Assembly: GCF_900109095.1 (NCBI RefSeq)
Contig: NZ_FNYZ01000003.1
Location: forward strand, 186,001-250,000
DNA length: 64,000 bases
Reading direction: 5' to 3'
Source: Sphingobium sp. AP50
GTDB lineage: Bacteria > Pseudomonadota > Alphaproteobacteria > Sphingomonadales > Sphingomonadaceae
Shown piece by piece: positions 17,461 to 26,241 of the stretch. The notes under the pieces are model-generated. The model made no database searches and was not told where the DNA came from. It saw only the letters and a list, made by a program, of their open reading frames with translations. How positions within the stretch are numbered: position 1 is the stretch's first letter; the number at the start of each line of letters is the position of its first letter. Both the position numbers and the translations under genes were made by a program.

Positions 17461-18267
17461 TCAGCCCCGCGCCCAATAAATTGCGTCCATCGTCTCGCCC
17501 GCATCGAAGCGCTGCTGGATCGCCTTCATGCTCACCAGGCTGTCGGGATGGGCGAACAGAGTCTGGCTGATCGTCTGATCATTTTCGATGCCCTGACTTT
17601 GGTTGAGATCCTCCGCCTCGCCCAGCATCCGCTTCATGCCGGCCACCGACTGCGGCGGCAGCGCAGCAATGTGGCGCGCCATATCCAGCGCAGCCTCGAC
17701 CGCGCCGCCCTTCGCCACGACGCGATTGACCCCGCCCAGTTCGTAGAGACGCTCGGCCGTCAGCGGTTGCCCGGTCAGCACCACCTCCGCCGTTATCGTC
17801 CGCCCGATCAGGCGCATCAGCCGCGACGTGCCGCCAATGCCCGTGCCCGCGCCGATAATGACCTCTGGCTGGCTGAAGCGCACGCCCTCCTCGGCAATGC
17901 GCAGGTCGCAGGCCCAGCCCAGTTCACACCCACCGCCCGACGTATCGCCGCTGATCGCCGCGATCGTCACGGCACTGCCGCGATTGAGCGTCTGGAGCGA
18001 CCGGAACCAGCCAGCCGGATCGCCCGTCGCCGCCTGCCCCTCCACCAGCTTCACGATATCGTCGAGATAGGCATGTTCCAGCCAATGCCCCGCGACCGAC
18101 GACGCCAGCACGATGACCCGCGCGCCCTGTTCGATCGCACCGTCCAGCGCATCCGCCAGCGCCGACACCGTGGCGCAACTGGTCGTATGGCCGGGCGTGC
18201 CGCCATCGCCGACTGTGATCAATGCAATGGCTGCGTCCGGCCACTCCACCTGAATGTTGGATGCCAT
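17461..18267 (-). CDS. Enoyl-CoA hydratase/isomerase family protein
   Basis: A 268-residue crotonase. The segment SGGGCELGWACD has Glu at the Glu144 position and FSQPEVIIGAG has Glu at the Glu164 position, so the catalytic pair of a true hydratase is complete. The start at 18267 is preceded by AAGGAGAGG; the longer frame to 18369 runs into the promoter. It is the first gene of the crotonase-SDR-Rieske-crotonase operon and is divergent from the acyl-CoA dehydrogenase. It probably hydrates an alpha,beta-unsaturated acyl-CoA made by the dehydrogenase at 18430. Confidence 0.9.
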   Translation of the reverse strand: MASNIQVEWPDAAIALITVGDGGTPGHTTSCATVSALADALDGAIEQGARVIVLASSVAGHWLEHAYLDDIVKLVEGQAATGDPAGWFRSLQTLNRGSAVTIAAISGDTSGGGCELGWACDLRIAEEGVRFSQPEVIIGAGTGIGGTSRLMRLIGRTITAEVVLTGQPLTAERLYELGGVNRVVAKGGAVEAALDMARHIAALPPQSVAGMKRMLGEAEDLNQSQGIENDQTISQTLFAHPDSLVSMKAIQQRFDAGETMDAIYWARG

Positions 18268-18348
18268 GCCTGCCTCTCCTTGTCGTCGCGCCCATCCTTG
18301 TCGGGCGTCATCTGTCGGCGAACAGGCTAGCGCACTTGCTCCGCCTGT

Positions 18349-18397
18349 CAAGATAGTATGCTGGCACATTATTCGTTTACGCGCTATCTTGCTGGCA
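18349..18397. promoter_or_regulatory. Inverted and direct repeats in the divergent crotonase/acyl-CoA dehydrogenase promoter
   Basis: CAAGATAG (18349-18356) and CTATCTTG (18384-18391) form an inverted repeat with a 27-base spacer. In addition GCTGGCA occurs twice in direct orientation (18360-18366, 18391-18397). The block lies in the 162-base gap between the divergent starts at 18267 and 18430. It is a reasonable operator region for a TetR- or MarR-type regulator not encoded nearby. Confidence 0.4.
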
Positions 18398-18429
18398 AAT
18401 CAGAAACCAGAGGTGAGGAGTCCTGCCGC

Positions 18430-19662
18430 ATGATACCCGCGCAAAGCGCCCATTCGCAGGCGATCGCCGCCCGACTCCAGCGCTTCATGGACGATCATGT
18501 CTATCCCAATGAAAAGCTGTATGAGGAGCAGCTCCATGCCGGTCCCGAACAGTTTCGCGTGCCGCCGATCCTGGAGGAACTCAAGGCGAAGGCAAAGGCG
18601 CAGGGCCTGTGGAACCTGTTCCTGCCCCATTCGGAAAACGGCGCGGGCCTCTCCAACCTCGATTATGCGCCGCTCGCCGAGATTATGGGCCGGGTCCATT
18701 ATGCGTCGGAAGTGTTCAACTGCTCCGCGCCCGACACCGGCAATATGGAAGTGCTGGACCGCTATGGCAGCGAGGAACAGAAGCAACGCTGGCTGGCGCC
18801 GCTATTGGAAGGCGAGATTCGGTCAGCCTATTGCATGACGGAACCCGCCGTCGCCTCCTCCGACGCGACCAATATCGAGACGCGCATTGAGCGCGATGGT
18901 GACGAGTATGTCATCAACGGTCGGAAATGGTTCATCACGAACGCCTATCATCCCAACACCCGTGTTTTCATCCTGATGGGCAAGACCGATTTCGAGGCCC
19001 CTCGCCACCTGCAACAATCACAAATTCTCGTTCCAACCGACACGCCAGGAATCACCTGGGTTCGTCCGCTGCCGGTGATGGGCTTCTTCGATGAGCCCAA
19101 GGGCCAAGCGGAACTTCTGTTCGAGAATGTAAGGGTACCGACGGACAACATCATCCTGGGTGAAGGGCGCGGCTTCGAAATCTCGCAAGGACGGTTGGGT
19201 CCGGGGCGCATCCACCATTGCATGCGCATCCTTGGCCAGTGCGAGCGGATGCTGGAACTGACCTGCAAGCGCCTTCTGAACCGCGTTGCCTTCGGCAAGC
19301 CGCTCGCCAGCCAGTCGGTCTGGCAGGAGAGGGTCGCAGAGGCGCGCATTCAGATCAACATGGCCCGGTTGCTCACACAGCGCGCGGCGCACCTGATGGA
19401 CACCGTTGGTAACAAGGAAGCGCGCAGCGAAATCTCGCAGATCAAGGTGGCTGCCACGCGGATTGGCCGGATGGTCGCCGACATCGCGGTGGCGGCGCAT
19501 GGCGCGGCAGGCCTGACCAATGATTTCGGCCTCGGCTATGGTTTCACGCGCATGCAGATGCTGCGGATGGGTGACGGGCCCGACGAGGTCCACAACAGGA
19601 TAATCGCCCGTACCGAGTTTGACAGATACAACTCCGTTCACCGCTCGGGAGAGGGCGAATGA
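18430..19662 (+). CDS. Acyl-CoA dehydrogenase family protein
   Basis: A 410-residue flavoprotein of the acyl-CoA dehydrogenase fold. It has the [15 protein letters not shown] segment (FAD/substrate region), GRKWFITNA, and the C-terminal [15 protein letters not shown], which is typical of the ACAD10/ACAD11-like subgroup. The start at 18430 follows GGTGAGGAG. It overlaps the next gene by four bases, and this pairing with an APH-type kinase mirrors the two domains fused in eukaryotic ACAD10/11. The kinase/dehydrogenase pair has been linked to catabolism of 4-hydroxy acids through 4-phosphoacyl-CoA. Here it may process a side chain of the aromatic substrate. Confidence 0.93.
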   Translation: MIPAQSAHSQAIAARLQRFMDDHVYPNEKLYEEQLHAGPEQFRVPPILEELKAKAKAQGLWNLFLPHSENGAGLSNLDYAPLAEIMGRVHYASEVFNCSAPDTGNMEVLDRYGSEEQKQRWLAPLLEGEIRSAYCMTEPAVASSDATNIETRIERDGDEYVINGRKWFITNAYHPNTRVFILMGKTDFEAPRHLQQSQILVPTDTPGITWVRPLPVMGFFDEPKGQAELLFENVRVPTDNIILGEGRGFEISQGRLGPGRIHHCMRILGQCERMLELTCKRLLNRVAFGKPLASQSVWQERVAEARIQINMARLLTQRAAHLMDTVGNKEARSEISQIKVAATRIGRMVADIAVAAHGAAGLTNDFGLGYGFTRMQMLRMGDGPDEVHNRIIARTEFDRYNSVHRSGEGE

Positions 19663-20735
19663 CCAGCCGCCAGGAACAATTTGGTGGCGAGGAAACCCCT
19701 CCTTCCCACCTCCAGATCGACCTTGATCGGCTGGCATCCTATTTGGGGTCGCGCCTGCCGGGCATGGGCCGCGACTTGACCGCAACCAAATTCAAGGGCG
19801 GCCAGTCCAACCCCACCTACCGCTTACATGGCCTTGGTGGCAGCTTTGTGCTGCGCCGCAAGCCGCCTGGCAAACTCGTCGAGTCCGCGCATCGCATCGA
19901 CCGCGAGTATCGCATTCTCTCGGCACTGACGGAAACTGATATATCGGTGGCGCGCCCCTATCTCTATTGTGAGGATATCGATGTCATAGGGTCGGAATTC
20001 TATATTGTCGAACACATAGCGGGCCGCGTGTTCTGGGAAGCCGACATGGCAGACTGCATGCGCCACGACCGCGCTGCCATATATGACGACATGAATGCCA
20101 TCCTCGCACGCCTGCACTCACTCGACCCCGTCGCAATCGGCCTTGGCGATATCGCCAAGCCTGACGGCTACATCGAGCGCAACCTGATGCGCTGGTCGAC
20201 CCTCTATGAAGAAGCGCAGCTTACCCAGATTCCAGACATGGACTGGCTGATAGAAGCATTGCCTCAACATTTGCCGAAGGCGAAGGAAAGCTGCTTCATC
20301 CATGGTGACTTCGGCCTTTATAACCTGATCATTCATCCGACCGAGCCGAGAGTCTCGGCCGTACTGGATTGGGAGATGGCGACACTGGGTCATCCACTGG
20401 TCGACCTTGCTCATCATCTGCGCGCCTGGTGGGACTTGCCCAACTCGGGCCTTGCTGCAACGAGTCTCGTCGGCGTTGACCTGCCGGCGTTCGGCATTCC
20501 GACTATGGATGAATATGTCTGCCGCTATTGCGAGCGGCGCGGAATAGCGGTGCCCGACTTGTCCTGGTATCTTGCCTATGCGCAGTTCCGCTATGGCGCC
20601 ATGGTGCAGGGCATCTTGAAGCGCGGAGCGGAAGGCACCGCTGCTTCGCGCGTCATGGTCCATAATCAGGACCGAGTGGTTCGGATCGCTGCCATGGCCC
20701 GCCGGTCGCTCGAAGGATATAAGATCAAGGAATAA
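19659..20735 (+). CDS. Phosphotransferase family protein (APH/ACAD10-like kinase)
   Basis: A 358-residue aminoglycoside-phosphotransferase-fold kinase. It shows the nucleotide-loop-like [11 protein letters not shown], the FVLRRKP lysine strand, the Brenner motif HGDFGLYNL with catalytic Asp, and the metal-binding LDWEMATLG. It overlaps the acyl-CoA dehydrogenase stop by four bases. The family phosphorylates hydroxy-acyl groups in the ACAD10/11 context rather than antibiotics. Base composition from about 18.9 to 22.8 kb looks more AT-rich than the surrounding operons. Confidence 0.9.
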   Translation: MTSRQEQFGGEETPPSHLQIDLDRLASYLGSRLPGMGRDLTATKFKGGQSNPTYRLHGLGGSFVLRRKPPGKLVESAHRIDREYRILSALTETDISVARPYLYCEDIDVIGSEFYIVEHIAGRVFWEADMADCMRHDRAAIYDDMNAILARLHSLDPVAIGLGDIAKPDGYIERNLMRWSTLYEEAQLTQIPDMDWLIEALPQHLPKAKESCFIHGDFGLYNLIIHPTEPRVSAVLDWEMATLGHPLVDLAHHLRAWWDLPNSGLAATSLVGVDLPAFGIPTMDEYVCRYCERRGIAVPDLSWYLAYAQFRYGAMVQGILKRGAEGTAASRVMVHNQDRVVRIAAMARRSLEGYKIKE

Positions 20736-20854
20736 AATCCCCGAAAATCTTGATGACTGGCGTTGAGAGATGGTCTGAAACTCCATCAGCATCCGTTTCG
20801 CTGAAACAGCGTAGAGGCGTGCTGACTCCAGAACGTATAAATCCACGCACGATG

Positions 20855-20891
20855 TTGCATGATTAATCTTGATTGAATCAAAATCGTGCAA
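20855..20891. promoter_or_regulatory. Nested palindromes upstream of the DeoR gene, probable auto-operator
   Basis: The 13-base dyad TTGATT-G-AATCAA (20869-20881) sits inside a larger imperfect dyad with arms TTGCATGATT (20855-20864) and AATCGTGCAA (20882-20891, one mismatch). The block ends 12 bases before the GTG start of the DeoR-type regulator, which is where a repressor of its own gene would bind. Confidence 0.5.
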
Positions 20892-20903
20892 TAGTGCGCG
20901 GTC

Positions 20904-21686
20904 GTGGCCAATAAACTTTCTACATCTCGTCGCGATGTTGTGGCGACGCGCCTGCTGGCCGGAGAGCCGGTCAGCAGCACCGCCCTCGCCGGCGAATTCT
21001 TGATCTCCGAAGATGCGATCCGACGAGATTTGCGCGCACTGGCGGCCGCCGGCATCTGTCGGCGCGTTTATGGAGGCGCGGTTCCTCTTCTTTCCAGCGG
21101 GCTGCCGATATCGGCACGGCTGAAGGAAGGCCTAGTGGAAAAGCGGGCGCTGGCGAGAGCCGTCTTGCCTCTCATTCCACGCCAGAGTTTCGTATTTCTA
21201 GACAGTGGCAGCACCAATGTCATGGCCGCCGAAGTCCTGCCCGATGATGCGGATCTGTCAATCGGAACCAATTCGATTGAGGCAGCGGCGACGCTGGCGG
21301 CGCGTCAGGATTTGCCGATGCTCTTTGCAGGCGGCGGGGTCCACCTTGCCATCGGTGGTTGTGTCGATGGCGCTGCCATCGAAGCCGTCTCACGGCTGAA
21401 CATCGACGTCTGCCTGCTTGGTGTTTGCGCGCTTTCCGCCGAGAATGGCGTCAGTGCGTTCGATGCTGCCGATGCTGCGTTCAAGCGGGTGCTGATCGCG
21501 CGCAGTCGATGCACGATTATACTTGTTTCGAATGAAAAATTAGCGGGTCATGCCCCGCATCGCATCGCGGGCCTCAGTGACGTCGATCATGTCGTCGTCT
21601 CGCACGACGCCCCGGAGGATGCCGTGGCTAAGCTGGAACTGGCCGGGGTGAAGGTCCTGCGCGCTGGTCTGCACCAGACAAACTGA
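20904..21686 (+). CDS. DeoR/GlpR family transcriptional regulator
   Basis: A 260-residue regulator with an N-terminal DeoR helix-turn-helix (SRRDVVATRLLAGEPVSS, SEDAIRRDLRALAAAG, VYGGAVP) and a C-terminal DeoR sensor domain of the ribose-isomerase-like fold containing FLDSGSTN and IGTNS. Ligands of the family are phosphorylated sugars. The start is GTG at 20904. It is followed after 11 bases by a frameshifted MFS gene, which was probably its target, and preceded by nested palindromes. Confidence 0.92.
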   Translation: MANKLSTSRRDVVATRLLAGEPVSSTALAGEFLISEDAIRRDLRALAAAGICRRVYGGAVPLLSSGLPISARLKEGLVEKRALARAVLPLIPRQSFVFLDSGSTNVMAAEVLPDDADLSIGTNSIEAAATLAARQDLPMLFAGGGVHLAIGGCVDGAAIEAVSRLNIDVCLLGVCALSAENGVSAFDAADAAFKRVLIARSRCTIILVSNEKLAGHAPHRIAGLSDVDHVVVSHDAPEDAVAKLELAGVKVLRAGLHQTN

Positions 21687-21697
21687 CGGAATTACCG

Positions 21698-22836
21698 ATG
21701 ATGACGCAGGAAGCCGGATCACGGCTCGCGACGCGCGCTGCCTTTCTGGTGGCTGGATTTGGTCTTGCCTGCTGGGCTCCGCTGGTGCCGCTCGCAAAGG
21801 CACGGCTTGGCGTGAACGATGGCGCTCTGGGCCTTTTGCTGTTGTGCCTGGGATTGGGGTCGGTCGCGGCAATCAGCTTGCCGGACCGCTGACCTCCCGC
21901 ATCGGCGCGCGCCCCGCAGTCATCGTCGGCGGGATCGGACAGGCAGTCCTGCTGCCATTTCTGGCGTTTGCGCCCGATATCTGGACAATGGCGGCCGCAC
22001 TTTTGCTGTTCGGCGCTTTTCTTGGCGTGATCGAAGTGGGGATGAACGTCCATGCAGTCGAAGTGGAAAAGCGTGCTGACCGCCCGTTGATGTCCGGGTT
22101 CCACGGATTGTTCAGCGTCGGCGGTTTCATCGGCGCGTCCATGATGACCCTGGCGTTGTCGGCCGGGCTGATCGCGGTCACGGGAGCGATAGTGGCGGCG
22201 GCTCTGATGATCGGCATACTGACTTTGGCAGCGCCGCGCTTCATCTTGACACCAAAGGCCGAAGAAACGCCGCTGTTCGTGGTGCCGCGCGGAATCGTTA
22301 TCCTGCTGGCCCTTCTGGCCGCGCTGACCTTCCTGACCGAAGGCGCGATCCTGGATTGGGGCGCATTGCTGCTCAACGGCAAGGGTCTGGTGCCCACCGC
22401 ACAGGCTGGCCTAGGCTATAGCGTCTTTGCGATTACGATGACCTTTGGCCGCCTCACCGGCGATGCCGTCGTCGCGCGACTGGGCGACCGTCGAACGATG
22501 CTTTGGGGCGGCATGCTGGCCATCATCGGCTATGTCGTCCTGCTGACCGCTCCGGTCGCCATGGCCGCTTTTGTCGGCTTCATGCTGATCGGGCTGGGCG
22601 CGTCCAATACGGTTCCCGTGCTGTTCCGTCAGGCTGGAGCGCAAACCGCCATGCCTTCCGGCCTCGCCATCGCGTCGGTCACGACGGTCGGATATGCCGG
22701 AATTCTTGCCGGCCCCGCCGGTGTGGGCTTCGTCGCGCAAGCCATCGGGTTGCCGAACGCTTTCTGGATGCTGGCCGCGATGCTGTTGCTCGTTCCGCTC
22801 TACGCAGGCATCGCTACGGCGGCGACGAAAAACTGA
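21698..22836 (+). pseudogene. MFS sugar transporter (fucose-permease-like) broken by a frameshift
   Basis: The first 64 codons (21698-21892) read as the start of a 12-TM MFS protein and hit a TGA. The rest (open from 21844 to 22836) continues the same protein in the -1-shifted frame: TM2 resumes as QLAGPLTSRIGARPA. Joining the frames near 21883-21886 gives about 380 residues, the usual length, so one base has been lost near GCGGCAATCAGCTT. There is no slippery heptamer or strong hairpin that would suggest programmed frameshifting. It is either a real inactivating mutation or a sequencing error. It follows the DeoR regulator closely and was probably co-transcribed with it. Confidence 0.8.
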
Positions 22837-23170
22837 ACGACAGACGAGAGTATGCACGATGCATGTACCCGACGCGACCGTGCGGCGTCTTTGGATGACA
22901 GGCTATAGCGGCGAATGTTGCGCAATGACCATGCTCGCAACTGGCTGCATCGATCTTGCGTTCGAGCCCTCGCTTCAGCCTTACGACATCGTTACCCAGG
23001 CAGGGAGGCGTGGTCACAACGCTGAAATGGCATCCGCTACCTCTACGCTGCATGCGCAAGCGCAGATCGGGATGCAATTTTCTCTGCAACCGTGATCGAA
23101 AGCGGCCAGTTCACATTTTGGGGAATGAAAATCGGCGGCTGACCGTCGTATTGGCCTCGACATTCCTTTC
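22837..23170. other. Intergenic stretch without a recognisable gene
   Basis: This 334-base gap lies between the convergent MFS pseudogene and the S10 peptidase operon. Short open frames exist on both strands but none has a ribosome-binding site, family resemblance or coding-like composition. A small dyad ATGCA-CGA-TGCAT at about 22853-22865 is the only structure I see. I find no clear terminator. Confidence 0.5.
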
Positions 23171-24682
23171 CTAATCCAGCTTCGCTTCGATGAAGCCCCG
23201 GACATCGCGTGTCACGTCGGTGAAGGTCTTGCCGTCGAGGTACAGCATATGGCCCGATGCATAATGGCGGCTGACGAGGTTGGGCCTGAGTTCGGTCGGC
23301 AGATAGAGATGGGCGAGATCGAATTCCGTCGCGAAGAAGGGTGTCGACAGGTCGTAATAGCCGCTGAGCGACAGGACGCGCATCCGTGGTGCACGGCGCA
23401 TGGCGGCGCCCAGATCGATAGCGACATTGGCCATCGCATTCTGGCGCGGGCCGCCCGGCGGCATATGGCTCCAGTCCCAGACGGGGAAGAGCGCTGGCGT
23501 GTTCACCACATAATCGCCGTCCGACGCATAGCCCAGGTCATGGGCGAGATAGGCGGAGAAATTGGCGATGATCGCACCGGAGATCGCGTCGTCGGCCGGA
23601 TCGCTCTGTGCCGTATCGGCCGCATTATCTCCCTCACTGCCGATAAAGCGTGTGTCGAACCCGCCCGTCACGGCGCTCCGATCCCGCAGCAATTCCTTGC
23701 GGAAACGGTCGGGCGGTACATGCAGGTCGGCCTGGCGGAGATAGTCCGGGCTGAGGCCCGTCAGCGATGCCATTTGCGCAATCACGCTTTCGCGCTCCTC
23801 CGCGCCGATATCCTGCCCCTTGGCCAGCGCTGCCGCATAGGCGCCTTGCGCGAACTGGCGCGCACGGGCGACATGCGCGTCCAGCCCCGTGCCCCGATCC
23901 ACCTTGCCATGATACCAGGCCGTAGCGGCATAGCTGGGCAGATAATTAATATCCATCCGGTCGAGGCCGGGCGCCCGCTGCGCAAAATTCAGGATGGAGG
24001 ACATGAGGATCACGCCATCGACCGGCATGCCGCTGTCGATCAGCTTATAGGACAACATCGCCGACCGGGTAGTGCCATAGGATTCGCCGAACAGATATTT
24101 GGGCGAGAGCCAGCGATTGTTGATTTCGACATAGCGGCGGATCGCCTGCATGAAGGCGGCGGCATCCTGATCATTGCCCCAATAATGCTTCGAGTCCTGG
24201 GGATCGAGCGCGCGCGAATAGCCGGTGCCCACCGCATCTAGGAAAACCATGTCCGTACTGTCGAGCAGACTGTCGGGATTGGGCGCGAGACGGGGCATGG
24301 CGCCGCCCTGTTTCCCGACATCGACCGGCACCCGCACCGGCGCGAAAGAGGCCATGTGCAGCCAGATGCTGGAGGAGCCCGGACCACCATTGTAGAAGAA
24401 GGTGACGGGCCGCCGCTCCGCTGCCTTCGGCGCGACCGTGTAGGCGACATAGAAGAGGCTGGCCCCCGGTTTTCCCTGCTTGTCCTTGAGCTGCAAGGTG
24501 CCGACGGTCGCACTATAAGGCAGCTTCACGCCCTTTGCCATGGTCAGGACATGGCTGGTGACCACGCGCTTTTCGGCGACAGGTTCGCTCGCCTGCGCTG
24601 CGGGTTTGTCGGTGGCGTGGAGCGGTGCCATGGGCGATGCCAGCATGATCCCCGCAACGGACGCGCTAAGCATGCGGCACAT
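23171..24682 (-). CDS. S10 family serine carboxypeptidase-like protein, secreted
   Basis: A 503-residue peptidase of the S10 alpha/beta-hydrolase family with an N-terminal signal peptide (about residues 1-23). It has the oxyanion segment FFYNGGPGSSS (95-105), the nucleophile in FGESYG (Ser201) and the C-terminal His in SGHMLYLDG. It starts at 24682 in a TGATG overlap with the stop of a second S10 peptidase, so the two are translationally coupled. Both belong to an operon headed by an STN-type TonB receptor. Periplasmic trimming of peptides brought in by the receptor is a reasonable inference. Confidence 0.92.
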   Translation of the reverse strand: MCRMLSASVAGIMLASPMAPLHATDKPAAQASEPVAEKRVVTSHVLTMAKGVKLPYSATVGTLQLKDKQGKPGASLFYVAYTVAPKAAERRPVTFFYNGGPGSSSIWLHMASFAPVRVPVDVGKQGGAMPRLAPNPDSLLDSTDMVFLDAVGTGYSRALDPQDSKHYWGNDQDAAAFMQAIRRYVEINNRWLSPKYLFGESYGTTRSAMLSYKLIDSGMPVDGVILMSSILNFAQRAPGLDRMDINYLPSYAATAWYHGKVDRGTGLDAHVARARQFAQGAYAAALAKGQDIGAEERESVIAQMASLTGLSPDYLRQADLHVPPDRFRKELLRDRSAVTGGFDTRFIGSEGDNAADTAQSDPADDAISGAIIANFSAYLAHDLGYASDGDYVVNTPALFPVWDWSHMPPGGPRQNAMANVAIDLGAAMRRAPRMRVLSLSGYYDLSTPFFATEFDLAHLYLPTELRPNLVSRHYASGHMLYLDGKTFTDVTRDVRGFIEAKLD

Positions 24683-26241
24683 CAGCGGGTCGTCGCATCA
24701 TAAAAGCGGTCGAGATCGAGCTTCAGCTTCCGCGATGCGGCCTCATCCACATAGGTCATGTGGCCGGACTCATAGTAGGAGAAGCTGATATTCTGGCGCA
24801 GATTGGGCGTCAGATAGAGATGCGAGACGTCGAATTCCGCTCCCGCAAACGGCGTCGCCAGATCATAGAGTCCGGCAATCACCATCACCTTGAGATTGGG
24901 ATTGCGCTGCATGGCACCAGCGAGGTCCAGCGCGGTGTTGGGGACCGGAATAGGTTCGTCGATCCCCGGCGCCTTGTGATGATTATCCCATGCCGGCGCG
25001 ATCACGCCATTGTAGAGCGGCCGATATTGCAGGTCCGGCTTGTAACCGATGTCGCGCGCCAGATGATCCTGGAAGGTGGAAAGATGAGCGCTGTTGACGC
25101 CTGCGGTCGCGGCATCGTTGGTCGCCGGATCATAGGAGCCGTCGCCGCTGACATAGGAAGCCGGCGCCGTGAAGCGCGTATCGAACCGGCCGATGATCAA
25201 TCCCTGATCGGCCATCAGCGCGCTGCGATATTGTTCCATGCCGACGCGCAGCTTGTTCTTCTTGAGGAAGTCGACCGACAGCCCGATATAGCCGCTGAGC
25301 GTGCGGGCCACGGCGTCCATCTCCTCGGCCGACAGCCGGTCGCCCTTGAGCAGGGCGGTGGCGTAGGGGCCAAGGGCGAAGGCGCGGACCTCGTCGAGAT
25401 AGGCCATCAGGTCGGTCGGGTGGGTCGCCGATTTGCCATGATACCAGGCCGTCGCCGCGAAGGAGGGCACCCGCCCGATGTCCTCCAGGTCGACGCCGGG
25501 AAGGCCGGTGCCGGAATTGAGGATGGTCGACATCAACACGACGCCGTTGAAATCCATCCCCTGATTCTGGAGCTTGTAGACAAGGCCCGCCGATCGGGTG
25601 GTGCCGTAGGATTCCCCGAACAGGTAGCGCGGACTGTTCCACCGGTCATTCTTGGTGATGTAGCGGTTGATGGCGCGGGCGAAGGAATCGATATCCGCGT
25701 CGACGCCCCAGAAGGCCTTGCCTTTGGTATCACCGACCGGGCGGGAATAGCCGGTCCCGATCGCATCGATGAAGATGAGATCGGACTTGTCGAGCAGCGA
25801 ATAGGGATTGTCCTGCACCACATAGGGGGCCGGCAGGGTCGCCTTGGGGGTCAGCGTCGGCGGGCGCTTGGGGCCGAAACCACCGACATTGAGCCAGAGG
25901 CTGGCCGATCCGGGACCGCCATTGTTGAAGAAGGTGAGCGGCCGGGGCTTGCCCGTCGCACTGGCCCCCTGTGCGGTATAGGCGGTGTAGAAGATGCTGC
26001 CGCGGGGCACGCCATCATCATCGGTGATGATCAGCGTGCCGGCCGTCGCCTTGTACGCAATGGTCTTGCCGTTGATGATCATCTTGTGATCGCGGCTGGC
26101 CAGTTCCTCCCTGGGGCCTGCATCCTGCTGCCCCCCGGCGGGTGGTTCGCTGGCGCGCGCCACCGGCCCGTTGGCGACGAGCGCCGTCGCAGCGCCCAGC
26201 GCCAGCATCGAAACAAAAGCCTTCATCGTCGGGAGCCTCAT
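24682..26241 (-). CDS. S10 family serine carboxypeptidase-like protein, secreted
   Basis: A 519-residue paralogue of the downstream gene. Signal peptide about 1-30, FFNNGGPGSAS (104-114), FGESYG with Ser211 and SGHMTYVDE carrying the likely catalytic His. The substrate-pocket region differs from its neighbour, so the two may have different specificities. It overlaps the receptor stop by four bases (ATGA at 26238-26241) and the next peptidase by TGATG, so the three genes form one coupled unit. Confidence 0.92.
   Translation of the reverse strand: MRLPTMKAFVSMLALGAATALVANGPVARASEPPAGGQQDAGPREELASRDHKMIINGKTIAYKATAGTLIITDDDGVPRGSIFYTAYTAQGASATGKPRPLTFFNNGGPGSASLWLNVGGFGPKRPPTLTPKATLPAPYVVQDNPYSLLDKSDLIFIDAIGTGYSRPVGDTKGKAFWGVDADIDSFARAINRYITKNDRWNSPRYLFGESYGTTRSAGLVYKLQNQGMDFNGVVLMSTILNSGTGLPGVDLEDIGRVPSFAATAWYHGKSATHPTDLMAYLDEVRAFALGPYATALLKGDRLSAEEMDAVARTLSGYIGLSVDFLKKNKLRVGMEQYRSALMADQGLIIGRFDTRFTAPASYVSGDGSYDPATNDAATAGVNSAHLSTFQDHLARDIGYKPDLQYRPLYNGVIAPAWDNHHKAPGIDEPIPVPNTALDLAGAMQRNPNLKVMVIAGLYDLATPFAGAEFDVSHLYLTPNLRQNISFSYYESGHMTYVDEAASRKLKLDLDRFYDATTR

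Noticed and set aside
21698-22836. Programmed ribosomal frameshift in the MFS gene
   Set aside because: There is no slippery heptamer and no stable downstream hairpin at the junction; a one-base loss or read error is simpler.
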